From DASWRT01 sp036403035 (GTDB taxonomy: Bacteria > Pseudomonadota > Alphaproteobacteria > ATCC43930 > CGMCC-115725), in contig DASWRT010000465.1 in NCBI GenBank assembly GCA_036403035.1, forward strand, positions 1 through 30,858: a stretch of 30,858 nt of DNA, read 5' to 3'. Made by a program: the position numbers and the translations under genes. Below the pieces are notes generated by a model that saw nothing but the letters and a program-made list of their open reading frames with translations, had not been told where the DNA came from and searched no databases. Below, one piece after another: positions 16,628-24,264 of the stretch (positions within the stretch are counted from its first letter, which is position 1; each line of letters begins with the position of its first letter).

Positions 16628-17896
16628 ATGTTGTTCCAGTCCCGCACCGCGCAGCGCGCTATTCCCGATCGGACCGCCTCCGGCCCGGCCGTCTCCATCA
16701 CCGATGCCGAGCGTCCGGCAGCAAACGGAAGGCGCGATCTGCGGCTCGATTTCTTCCGCGGCCTGGCACTGTTCTTCATCTTCGTCGACCACATCCCGGA
16801 GAACACGCTCAGCCTGCTGACGCTGTCGACGTTCGGCTTCTCGGACGCCGCCGAGATCTTCATCTTCATTTCCGGGTACACGGCTGCGCTGGTCTACGGG
16901 CGGGCGATGCTCCGGACCGGTCCGCTCTTCAGCACCGCGCAGATCTTCCGCCGCGTCTGGCAGCTCTACGTCGCGCACATCTTCCTCTTCGTGATCTTCA
17001 CGGCGGAAGTGTCGTACATCGTCGAGCGGTTCAACAACCCGATGTACAACGACGAGCTGCGGGTCGGCGACTTCCTGGCCGAGCCGCACGTCGCGATCAT
17101 CAAGGCGCTGCTGCTGCAGTTCCAGCCGACGTTCCTCGACATCCTGCCCCTCTACATCGTCCTCCTCGCGATCTTCCCGCTCGTGCTGCTGGCGCAGCGT
17201 GTCCACGTGCTGCTGCCGCTGGGGCCGTCCTTCGTCCTTTATGCCCTGGTCGGCTGGCTCGGGTTCTCGGTGCACGGCTACCCGGCGGGCCACGTCTGGT
17301 TCTTCAACCCGTTCGCGTGGCAGTTCCTGTTCGTCATCGGCGCGACAATGGGGTATGCGGAAATCGCGCACCGGGTTATCCTACCCCAAGGGGGAAAGTT
17401 CTTCGCGACGGCGGTTATTCTGCTGGCCGTCGCGACGATCATAAAAGTGAGCTGGACGATTCACGATGTTTACGACCCGGTGCCGGCGCTCTTCCTGAAG
17501 CAGCTCTGGCCGATGAACAAGAGCAATCTGGCGCCGCTTCGCCTCGCCCAATTTCTGATTCTGGCGTACGTCGTCGCGCGGCTGATTCCGCCGTCTTCGT
17601 CCATGCTGCGGAGCGCGTTCGCCCGGCCGGTCATCACCTGCGGCCAGCATTCGTTGCAGATCTTCTGCCTCAGTATCCTGCTGTCGCTGCTCGGCCATTT
17701 CGTGCTGACCGAGTGGCGGCCGGACATTCTGGCCCAGCTCCTGGTGACGGCCGGCGGCATCGCCGTGATGATCGGCACTGCGAAGCTTCTCAGCTGGTAC
17801 AAGGAGCTGGACAGGATGGCCAGCATGCCGTCACCGGCGGCGGGAGCCGGCAAGCCGGGCGCCGGGCGCCGGCACCTTGAGCCCGGCAGCGCATGA
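16628..17896 (+). CDS. opgC: OpgC-family membrane acyltransferase
   Basis: This encodes 422 residues. After a hydrophilic N-terminus of about 40 residues comes the signature DLRLDFFRGLALFFIFVDHIP, then about ten membrane helices. OpgC proteins transfer acyl groups such as succinyl to osmoregulated periplasmic glucans; related acyltransferase-3 proteins O-acetylate other glycans. The ATG at 16628 has AGGA nearby; in-frame starts further upstream (from 16493) would add residues with no similarity. Its stop overlaps the next start as ATGA, so it forms an operon with two SGNH proteins. The C-terminal tail is Gly/Pro-rich. Confidence 0.9.
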   Translation: MLFQSRTAQRAIPDRTASGPAVSITDAERPAANGRRDLRLDFFRGLALFFIFVDHIPENTLSLLTLSTFGFSDAAEIFIFISGYTAALVYGRAMLRTGPLFSTAQIFRRVWQLYVAHIFLFVIFTAEVSYIVERFNNPMYNDELRVGDFLAEPHVAIIKALLLQFQPTFLDILPLYIVLLAIFPLVLLAQRVHVLLPLGPSFVLYALVGWLGFSVHGYPAGHVWFFNPFAWQFLFVIGATMGYAEIAHRVILPQGGKFFATAVILLAVATIIKVSWTIHDVYDPVPALFLKQLWPMNKSNLAPLRLAQFLILAYVVARLIPPSSSMLRSAFARPVITCGQHSLQIFCLSILLSLLGHFVLTEWRPDILAQLLVTAGGIAVMIGTAKLLSWYKELDRMASMPSPAAGAGKPGAGRRHLEPGSA

Positions 17897-18669
17897 TGCT
17901 ACCGGCGCACCGTCGGCGGCGAGCCGGTTCCCTGCCCGTCCTGATCCTGGCCGGACTCGCCGCGGCCGCCCTCTCGGCATTTGCCGCGTCGATGCGGCCG
18001 GCGCACGCCGACGAATGCGCCATTCCGGAGGAACTGCTCCAGGACGATTCCCGGCTGGAGATGACGAAGGCCCATCTCGCACCCGGCAAGACGCTGAAGA
18101 TCGTCGTGATCGGCGGATCGTCGACGGCAGGGACCGCTGCCGGCTCGACCGACAAGTCGTACCCTCGCCGGCTTCAGGAGATCCTCTCCGAGCGGCATCC
18201 GGGCACCACGATCGTCGTCGAGAACAAAGGCTTGGCGCACCAGAGCGCGCAGCAGATGCTCGACCGTTTCGACCGCGATGTCATTGACGAGCAGCCGACG
18301 CTCGCGATCTGGGAGACCGGCATCACCGATGCGGTCCGCGGCGTCGATCCCGAGGAGTTCGCGGTGACGATGCAGAGCGGGCTCGACCGGCTGAAGGACA
18401 GCAAGATCGAGGCGATGCTGATCGACATGCAGTTCTCGCGCGCGACGGCGTCGGTCATCAATTTCGACAGTTACCTCAACGCCCTGCACCACGCCGCAGA
18501 CATTAACGACATCTACGTCTTTCGCCGCTACCAGATGATGCGTTACTGGAGCGAGAACGGCGTGTTCGATTTCGACAACTGGCCAAAAGCCGGGGCGCAG
18601 CTTGCGGCGCGCGTCTATGACTGCGTGGCGCGCAGGCTTGCCGATGCGATCGAGCTAGTGGCGCGATGA
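17893..18669 (+). CDS. SGNH/GDSL hydrolase-like protein with degraded active site
   Basis: This encodes 258 residues. An N-terminal signal peptide or anchor (hydrophobic 13-32) precedes an SGNH fold. Block I is VVIGGSSTAG with the nucleophile position at Ser76, and block II is NKGLAHQSA without the second Gly. Block III is GITDAV (Thr145 where the paralogue has Asn137), and the DxxH block before the final helix is missing (DNWPKAGAQLAARVYDC). It overlaps opgC and the next SGNH gene by four bases each. It is clearly paralogous to the next gene (shared LDRFDRDV and MRY...YDC.AR.LADAI segments). It is probably a catalytically weak or inactive periplasmic partner, perhaps glycan-binding. Confidence 0.82.
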   Translation: MMLPAHRRRRAGSLPVLILAGLAAAALSAFAASMRPAHADECAIPEELLQDDSRLEMTKAHLAPGKTLKIVVIGGSSTAGTAAGSTDKSYPRRLQEILSERHPGTTIVVENKGLAHQSAQQMLDRFDRDVIDEQPTLAIWETGITDAVRGVDPEEFAVTMQSGLDRLKDSKIEAMLIDMQFSRATASVINFDSYLNALHHAADINDIYVFRRYQMMRYWSENGVFDFDNWPKAGAQLAARVYDCVARRLADAIELVAR

Positions 18670-19508
18670 CGGGGCGTGCGCTTCGCCGCGCACTCGCACT
18701 GCTGTTCGCCATCGGAGGAATTCCGGCCTTCGACGCCGCAGCCGCGACGTCGGCGGCGCCGCGTTGCACCGCCCCGCCCGCGCTGATCCGCTTCACCGCG
18801 CCCCTGCCGCACGCCGCGAACCGGATGCGCCGGCAGGGGCTGCTGCGGATCGTGGCGATCGGATCGTCCTCGACGTCCGGCGTCGGCGCCAGCTCGCCGA
18901 CGCACGCCTACCCTGCCCGCCTTGCCGTCCTGCTCGCTTCCCGGCTGCCCGGCGGCCGGGTCGAGATCTTCAACAAGGGGGTCGGCGGCGAGACGGCGGT
19001 AGACATGCTCGGTCGCTTCGACCGCGACGTGTTCCCGCTGCATCCGGACCTCGTCGTCTGGCAGGTCGGCACCAACGCGGTCGTCCGCGGCGACGATCTC
19101 TCGCACTACGATGTCGTGCTGCGGCAGGGGATCAAGCGGCTGAAGGCGGCCGGCATCGACATCATCGTGATGGACCCGCAATACGCGCCGCCGGTGCTCG
19201 CCGCCGCGGGCCATGCCGACCTGGAGCGACGGCTGGAGGCGATCGGCCGCGACACCGACGTACCGCTCTTCCACCGCTTTGCGATCATGCGGTACCTGCA
19301 CGAGGCGGCGCAGGTCGATTTCGGCGCGATGCTGGCGCCGGACAGCCTGCATATGAACGATTTCGGGTACGACTGCATGGCCCGGCTGCTGGCCGACGCG
19401 ATCGTCGGCACCGCCGCACGTCCCGTCGCCACGAACGCGGCGCTGAGACAGGCGCGCCGTCCGGCCGGATTTCCGGTTTTAGAAGATGCCCGCGACGGCG
19501 AGCACTGA
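18666..19508 (+). CDS. SGNH/GDSL-family hydrolase, intact active site
   Basis: This encodes 280 residues with a signal peptide (hydrophobic 8-28). The active-site blocks are intact: GSSSTSG with Ser68, NKGVGGET, VGTNAVVRG with Asn137, and the Asp226-Ser-Leu-His229 dyad before the last helix. SGNH hydrolases are esterases or acyltransferases, often acting on O-acyl groups of polysaccharides. With opgC two genes upstream, an acyl-glycan transfer or deacylation role in the periplasm is inferred. The start overlaps the previous stop as ATGA. The 3' end overlaps a small ORF on the other strand. Confidence 0.85.
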   Translation: MTGRALRRALALLFAIGGIPAFDAAAATSAAPRCTAPPALIRFTAPLPHAANRMRRQGLLRIVAIGSSSTSGVGASSPTHAYPARLAVLLASRLPGGRVEIFNKGVGGETAVDMLGRFDRDVFPLHPDLVVWQVGTNAVVRGDDLSHYDVVLRQGIKRLKAAGIDIIVMDPQYAPPVLAAAGHADLERRLEAIGRDTDVPLFHRFAIMRYLHEAAQVDFGAMLAPDSLHMNDFGYDCMARLLADAIVGTAARPVATNAALRQARRPAGFPVLEDARDGEH

Positions 19509-19565
19509 AACGAGCGACCACGCAATTCCGGTCGCGATGCCGATGTAGACGAAGAAACGGTACAT
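19479..19565 (-). CDS. Possible 28-residue single-pass membrane protein
   Basis: A 28-codon frame encodes MYRFFVYIG followed by an uninterrupted hydrophobic stretch to the C-terminus, with one Trp in the middle. This is the layout of bacterial small membrane proteins. It overlaps the last 30 bases of the SGNH hydrolase gene on the opposite strand. The ribosome binding site is weak. The hydrophobic run with a charged residue only at position 3 is unusual for chance, but no family was recognised. Confidence 0.45.
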   Translation of the reverse strand: MYRFFVYIGIATGIAWSLVSVLAVAGIF

Positions 19566-19688
19566 AGGTTGAAGCTACCCGGTAACGATCAATCGGTGCT
19601 TAATAGGAGAGCTTCCGCTCGTCCATCCCCGCCGCCGAATTTTTCTCCCTCCTAACCGAACGCATTTCCGTGATGCGATGCGCCACGA

Positions 19689-19747
19689 GCGCGACATCGC
19701 GCCACGGCACCGCGGCCGCGGCATGGCGGTGCCGCGAGACGTCGCGC
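19689..19747 (+). promoter_or_regulatory. Long two-stage hairpin in the csbD leader
   Basis: Outer arms GCGCGAC (19689-19695) and GTCGCGC (19741-19747) and inner arms CGGCACCGC (19705-19713) and GCGGTGCCG (19726-19734) are perfectly complementary, with a small internal loop. It lies 58 bases before the CsbD-like start. It could be a leader structure or a repeat; no T-tract follows. Confidence 0.4.
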
Positions 19748-19804
19748 CGGCCTGCGTGTTTACGGATCAGGCGAATGGTCCAAGACAGGCAGGGCAGGTT
19801 TCCG

Positions 19805-20017
19805 ATGACCAAGACTCCAGGCGGCGACGCGGTCCACGACATGAAAGAGGAATTCCGGGAGAAGGGCAGCGAGGCGGTCGGCAGCAAGGAGAGCGTCGTC
19901 GAGGGGCAACTCGACGACATGGCCGGCACGACGCAGGACGCCTATGGCGGCGACAAGCCGGCCGGAACGGTCCGCGACAAGATCGAGGATACGGCCCGCC
20001 GGGAAGAAGAGAAGTGA
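19805..20017 (+). CDS. CsbD-like stress protein
   Basis: This encodes 70 highly charged residues with no hydrophobic segment. The middle (VVEGQLDDMAGTTQDAYGG) matches the CsbD pattern of Gly-Lys/Gln-Ala repeats ending in QxAYG. CsbD-family proteins are abundant cytosolic general stress proteins of unknown activity. The start ATG was chosen because family similarity begins soon after it; a frame extension to 19670 has none. A GGCAGG element lies before it. Its stop overlaps a lipoprotein start as GTGA, so the two are probably co-translated. No EcfG box was found upstream. Confidence 0.72.
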   Translation: MTKTPGGDAVHDMKEEFREKGSEAVGSKESVVEGQLDDMAGTTQDAYGGDKPAGTVRDKIEDTARREEEK

Positions 20018-20307
20018 GCGCCCCCAATCGGCCTTTCGAGGTACGGCGGTCATCGCGTCGAGCCACCGTTGCAGCGGCGGCAGCCGCGCTCGGCGCCGTG
20101 CTGCTGACCGCAGCCGCCTGCACGGTGCCGGCGGCCAGTAACTCGCCCGACAGCGTCACGGTCCGGACCGGCAACACGCGGAACGGGGGGAACGGTGCGG
20201 GCAGCGACATCGCCCGTAAGCACTGCAACGCGTGGGGAAAGGCCCCTGCACCTTCCGGTCAGACGGCGAGGAACGGAACAGAAGATCAGAGTTACACCTG
20301 CCAGTAG
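20014..20307 (+). CDS. Small lipoprotein coupled to the CsbD-like gene
   Basis: This encodes 97 residues from a GTG that overlaps the previous stop (GTGA), with GGGAAGAAGAGAA before it. Basic residues (RRSSRR) precede an Ala-rich hydrophobic segment ending LTAAAC, a loose lipobox with Cys36. The mature part is Asn/Gly/Ser-rich and ends in the pattern ARKHCNAWGK, then YTC, which resembles a motif common in small alphaproteobacterial envelope lipoproteins (HC-x3-GK-x(n)-Y-x-C). The two late cysteines could pair. The function is unknown. Confidence 0.65.
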   Translation: MSAPNRPFEVRRSSRRATVAAAAAALGAVLLTAAACTVPAASNSPDSVTVRTGNTRNGGNGAGSDIARKHCNAWGKAPAPSGQTARNGTEDQSYTCQ

Positions 20308-20509
20308 GAAGCGACGCCGAAAACGCTCAATCGCGCCGCCGATATTGCGCTTTGCGCGCACGGCAGCGGACCAGCTCACCATTTTGTCACTAGATGCAGC
20401 GGATCGTTCTTCTATTTGTTTGCCCGCGGAAGCAAAACCCCGCGGCCGGTGCGGGGACGTGCTCGCCCTCTCCGGAGGGTGCAACTGCGGCAGAGGAGAA
20501 CGAGCCCGA

Positions 20510-20890
20510 ATGAAAAGAAACGCGACGGTTCAAATGGTCGACCGCTACGTCGGAGCGCGGATCCGTGAGCGCCGGATCATGATGGGGCTGACGCAGCAGC
20601 AGCTCGCCGACCTGATCGGCGTCACCTATCAGCAGGCGCACAAGTATGAACGCGGCATAAACCGGGTGTCCGCCGGCCGGCTGTTCGAGATCGCGCGCGT
20701 GCTGAGCGTGCCGGTCGGTTATTTCTACGAGGGCGTGCAGGCCGAGGGAGAATCGGCGACGAAGCAGCCGAACCCCCGCGAACGCATGCTGCTGGAGCTG
20801 GCCCGCAACTTCAGCGACATCCAGAACGTCCGCCACCAGGAGGCGTTCAGCCAGCTCGCCCGCGTGCTCAGCGGCGGCGCGAGGGAATAG
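20510..20890 (+). CDS. XRE-family helix-turn-helix transcription regulator
   Basis: This encodes 126 residues. The HTH domain spans about 10-68: VGARIRERRIMMGLTQQQLADLIGVTYQQAHKYERGINRVSAGRLFEIARVL, a type shared by many alphaproteobacterial regulators. A short tail (RERMLLELARNFSDIQNVRHQEAFSQLARVL) is probably a helical dimerisation or sensing part. GAGGAG lies about ten bases upstream of the ATG. The gene is single, after a 200-base gap that follows the lipoprotein; its targets cannot be read. The gap to the next gene (20891-21056) is GC-rich with no gene. Confidence 0.9.
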   Translation: MKRNATVQMVDRYVGARIRERRIMMGLTQQQLADLIGVTYQQAHKYERGINRVSAGRLFEIARVLSVPVGYFYEGVQAEGESATKQPNPRERMLLELARNFSDIQNVRHQEAFSQLARVLSGGARE

Positions 20891-21056
20891 CGCCCGACGC
20901 TTCGCCGCTCGACGGGTGGGGTACGTCGGGCGGCGGCGCCGGGTCGATATGGGGTGATCGAACGGGGCGGCGGGACGGCGCCGGTACTGCGCTCGCATGC
21001 GGCGCGGTACGCAGCGCGGCGCCCCGGTCGCGTTTACGCCTATCCGGTTGTTCCAG

Positions 21057-21377
21057 TCACTCCGACAGCAGCTGCTTGCGGGCTTCCGCCGCCAGGCGCT
21101 GCATCCGGTCCTTGATCTGCTCTTGGGAGCATGGGACGCCCTTGGCCTCCAGATCGCGCACGACCTTGTCGAGCACGGCAGCATCGCTGTGCGCCTCGAC
21201 CGCCAGATCGACGAGCGCAAGCGCGTAGGCCGACGCGGCATCGGCCGACAGCCCGAGTTGCTGCGCGGCCCAAAGGCCGAGCAGCTTGTTGCGTCGCGCC
21301 GTGACCTTGAAGCCGACTTCCTGGCTGTGCGAGAACTCGGTCTCGTAGCCCTTCTCACGGTCATTGAAGGTGGGCAT
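21057..21377 (-). CDS. F1-ATPase zeta-type inhibitor (DUF1476)
   Basis: This encodes 106 residues that match the alphaproteobacterial DUF1476 family along their whole length: FNDREKGYETEFSHSQE, then FKVTARRNKLLGLWAA. The Paracoccus member is the zeta subunit, which blocks ATP hydrolysis by the F1Fo-ATP synthase through its N-terminal segment. That segment is present here. The gene is divergent from an NRDE protein, near the purine operon, an arrangement common in the class. Not every DUF1476 protein is shown to inhibit ATPase, so inhibition is inferred. Confidence 0.9.
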   Translation of the reverse strand: MPTFNDREKGYETEFSHSQEVGFKVTARRNKLLGLWAAQQLGLSADAASAYALALVDLAVEAHSDAAVLDKVVRDLEAKGVPCSQEQIKDRMQRLAAEARKQLLSE

Positions 21378-21505
21378 GAGTCGCTATCATCCTCCTCGAT
21401 CGCCGCCGCATCGCGGCGGTGCTGTCCGAATCCTATACCGCTCGTTACGCCGCTTGGCGATACGGGGCTTTACGGTGCCCGCAGCGGCGACGGCGGCGTG
21501 ACGGA

Positions 21506-22279
21506 ATGTGCACCGTCGTCTTGCTGCGCCGTCCCGGCCACGACTGGCCGCTGATCCTCGGCGCGAACCGCGACGAGATGGCGAGCCGCCCGTGGCGTCC
21601 TCCCGGCCGGCATTGGCCGGACCGCGACGACGTCGTCGCCGGCCTCGACCTGGAGGCCGGCGGTTCCTGGCTCGGCCTCAACGAATCCGGCGTCGTCGCC
21701 GCGATCCTCAACCGCACCGGCACGCTCGGCCCGGCGGCGGGACGCCGCTCGCGCGGCGAGCTGGTGCTGGAGGCGCTCGACCATGCCGACGCCGCCGACG
21801 CCGCCGACGCGCTGACGGCGCTCGATCCGGCCGCCTACCGGCCGTTCAACCTGATCGTCGCCGACAACCGCGACGCCTTCTGGCTCCGCCACGCCGACGA
21901 TTCGGGCGACGGCTGCCCGATCGAAGCACGGCCGGCGCCGGCCGGCCTGTCGATGATCACGTCGTCCGACCTTGACGACGTCGACGGATCGCCGAGGGTC
22001 CGGGCCTACCTGCCGCTCTTCCGGCGCGCCGACGCGCCCGACCCCGACCGCGACGACTGGGCGGCATGGGAGGCGCTGCTCGCGAGTCGCGTCCACGACG
22101 CGGCGGAGAGCCAGCGGGCGGCAATGCGTTTCGAGATGCCGAACGGGTTCGCGACGGTGTCGAGCGCGCTGGTTGCGCTCCCGGCGCCGCACCGGCGCGG
22201 CACCACGCCCGCCTTCCGCTTCGCTTCGCACCTGCCGGAAAGCGGCCCCTGGCGGGACGTGCTGCGCGACGCCGGCTGA
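21506..22279 (+). CDS. NRDE/TANGO2-family protein
   Basis: This encodes 257 residues. The N-terminus MCTVVLLRRPGHDWPLILGANRDE carries the family's conserved Cys2 and NRDE motif. WPDRDDVVAGLDLEAGGSWLGLN, AILNRTG, SRGELV and FNLIVAD follow as expected. The NTN-hydrolase-like fold suggests Cys2 as a nucleophile after Met removal. Human TANGO2 has been linked to haem and lipid handling; the bacterial role is not established. The start is fixed by Cys2. The ribosome binding site is poor. Confidence 0.87.
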   Translation: MCTVVLLRRPGHDWPLILGANRDEMASRPWRPPGRHWPDRDDVVAGLDLEAGGSWLGLNESGVVAAILNRTGTLGPAAGRRSRGELVLEALDHADAADAADALTALDPAAYRPFNLIVADNRDAFWLRHADDSGDGCPIEARPAPAGLSMITSSDLDDVDGSPRVRAYLPLFRRADAPDPDRDDWAAWEALLASRVHDAAESQRAAMRFEMPNGFATVSSALVALPAPHRRGTTPAFRFASHLPESGPWRDVLRDAG

Positions 22280-22334
22280 GCGGAACCGGCATCCCGCCGA
22301 CGACAGCCGCACCCGAGCCCCGCGTCCGGCAACG

Positions 22335-22363
22335 TTGTTTCGCGGGGGACCCCTTGCTATACA
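22335..22363 (+). promoter_or_regulatory. Candidate housekeeping promoter of the purine operon
   Basis: TTGTTT (22335-22340) and TATACA (22358-22363) are separated by 17 bases and lie 80 bases before the purC start. The -10 has four of six consensus bases and the -35 three of six. Confidence 0.4.
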
Positions 22364-22442
22364 GCCCGCGGTCTTCCGACCGTCCGCCGACCCGTCCGTC
22401 GCCGCGGGCGGTATCCGCTATATGGACGAAACAGGTCCGGCG

Positions 22443-23207
22443 ATGTCCCGACGCAGGCAGATTTACGAAGGCAAGGCCAAGATCCTCTTCGAAGGACCCG
22501 AGCCCGGGACGCTCGTTCAGTACTTCAAGGATGACGCAACCGCCTTCAACAACCAGAAGAAGGGCACGATCACCGGCAAGGGTGTCCTCAACAACCGCAT
22601 CAGCGAATACCTGATGTCGAAGCTGAACGAGATCGGCGTGCCGACGCATTTCGTTCGCCGTCTCAACATGCGCGAGCAGCTCGTCCGCGAAGTCGAGATC
22701 GTCCCGATCGAGGTCGTCGTCCGGAACATCGCCGCCGGTTCGCTGTCGAAGCGGCTCGGCATTCCCGAAGGCACGGTGCTGCCGCGCTCGATCGTCGAGT
22801 ATTACTACAAGAACGACGAGCTGGGCGACCCGATGGTCTCCGAGGAGCACATCACGGCGTTCGGCTGGGCGACGACCCAGGATCTCGACGACATGATGCA
22901 GCTCGCGCTGCGCATCAACGACTTCCTGACCGGCCTCTTCCTCGGCACCAATCTGAAGCTCGTCGATTTCAAGCTGGAGTTCGGCCGGCTCTACACCGAC
23001 GACGAGATGCGGATCATCCTCGCCGACGAGATCAGCCCGGACAACTGCCGGTTGTGGGACGCCAAGACCAACGAGAAGCTCGACAAGGACCGCTTCCGGC
23101 AGGATCTCGGACAGGTCGCGGAGGCGTACCAGGAGGTCGCCCGGCGGCTCGGCATCCTGCCCGAGGGCGGTCCGGCGGACCTCAAGGGTCCCAAGGTGAT
23201 GCAGTGA
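22443..23207 (+). CDS. purC: Phosphoribosylaminoimidazole-succinocarboxamide synthase (SAICAR synthetase)
   Basis: This encodes 254 residues. PurC ligates aspartate to CAIR with ATP in purine synthesis. The start RRRQIYEGKAKILFEGPEPGT, the loop DDATAFNNQKKGTITGKGVLNN, EVVVRNIAAGSLSKR, KLVDFKLEFG and LADEISPDNCRLWD are all family motifs. The ATG at 22443 gives the usual N-terminus; an in-frame ATG at 22422 would add seven residues. It is first in a purC-purS-purQ-purL run with short gaps (25, 45 and 48 bases), so probably one transcript. Confidence 0.96.
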   Translation: MSRRRQIYEGKAKILFEGPEPGTLVQYFKDDATAFNNQKKGTITGKGVLNNRISEYLMSKLNEIGVPTHFVRRLNMREQLVREVEIVPIEVVVRNIAAGSLSKRLGIPEGTVLPRSIVEYYYKNDELGDPMVSEEHITAFGWATTQDLDDMMQLALRINDFLTGLFLGTNLKLVDFKLEFGRLYTDDEMRIILADEISPDNCRLWDAKTNEKLDKDRFRQDLGQVAEAYQEVARRLGILPEGGPADLKGPKVMQ

Positions 23208-23232
23208 GCATTTTCCAGATCAGGAGGGCCTG

Positions 23233-23472
23233 ATGAAGGCGCGCGTCCACGTCACGCTCAAGCCCGGCGTCCTCGACCCGCAGGGCAAGGCGATCGGCCA
23301 CGCCCTGGCCTCTCTCGGGTTCGGCGGCGTCGGCGAGGTCCGCCAGGGCAAGTTCATCGAACTGGAAGTCGCCGAGACCGATCCCGATCGGGCGCGCGCC
23401 GCGGTCAGGGACATGTGCGAGAAGCTGCTCGCCAATACCGTGATCGAGAACTACACGATCGATCTCGCGTAA
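23233..23472 (+). CDS. purS: FGAM synthetase subunit PurS
   Basis: This encodes 79 residues: VHVTLKPGVLDPQGKAIGHALASLGF, then VRQGKFIELEV, the standard PurS start. PurS bridges PurQ and PurL in the three-part formylglycinamidine ribonucleotide synthase and is found where PurL is the short form, as here. GGAGGG lies just upstream of the ATG. Confidence 0.95.
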   Translation: MKARVHVTLKPGVLDPQGKAIGHALASLGFGGVGEVRQGKFIELEVAETDPDRARAAVRDMCEKLLANTVIENYTIDLA

Positions 23473-23517
23473 TCGTTTGACCGTCGCTCCCCCCACATAC
23501 CGCTGAGGCCTGCGATC

Positions 23518-24216
23518 ATGAAAGCCGCCGTCGTCGTCTTTCCGGGATCGAACCGCGAGCGCGACGTCTGCGCCGCGCTGGAGCGCAGCACGGGGCGCAA
23601 GCCGCTCGTCGTCTGGCACCGCGAGTCCGAGCTTCCCGACGCCGACCTAATTGTGATCCCCGGCGGCTTCTCCTACGGCGACTACCTGCGCTGCGGCGCG
23701 ATGGCGGCGCACTCGCCGGTCATGCACGAGATCAAGGACCGCGCCGCCAAGGGCACGCCGGTGCTCGGCATCTGCAACGGCTTCCAGATCCTGACCGAAG
23801 CGGGGCTGCTGCCCGGCGCCCTGCTGCCCAACCGGACGCTGAAGTTCCACTGCAAGGACGTGCATCTCCGCGTCGAGAGCAGCCAGACCCTGTTCACGCA
23901 CGGCTACGAGACCGGCCAGACGATCCGCGTGCCGGTCGCCCATCACGACGGCAACTACTTCGCCGACGACGCGACGCTCGACCGGCTGGAGGCTGACGGC
24001 CTCGTCGCCTTCCGATACTGCACGTCGGACGGCGAGGTCACCGACGCCGCGAACTCGAACGGCTCGGCGCGCAACATCGCCGGCATCTTCAACGAGACGA
24101 AGACGGTGCTCGGGCTGATGCCGCACCCCGAGGACGCGACCGATCCGCTGCTCGGCTCGACCGACGGCAAGCCGCTGTTCGACGGCCTCGTCTCCGCGCT
24201 GGCCGGCGGCCGCTGA
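23518..24216 (+). CDS. purQ: FGAM synthetase glutaminase subunit PurQ
   Basis: This encodes 232 residues of a class I glutamine amidotransferase. The nucleophile Cys86 lies in VLGICNGFQ. The His-x-Glu of the triad is in LMPHPEDATDP near the C-terminus. GGFSYGDYLRCGAMAA is a PurQ signature. It supplies ammonia to PurL. It is fourth from the end of the purine-bolA-grxD run. Confidence 0.96.
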   Translation: MKAAVVVFPGSNRERDVCAALERSTGRKPLVVWHRESELPDADLIVIPGGFSYGDYLRCGAMAAHSPVMHEIKDRAAKGTPVLGICNGFQILTEAGLLPGALLPNRTLKFHCKDVHLRVESSQTLFTHGYETGQTIRVPVAHHDGNYFADDATLDRLEADGLVAFRYCTSDGEVTDAANSNGSARNIAGIFNETKTVLGLMPHPEDATDPLLGSTDGKPLFDGLVSALAGGR

Positions 24217-24264
24217 CGCAGCGGCGGCGGCGATGCGACCATTTTTCTGAAAAGCGCTGACGAG

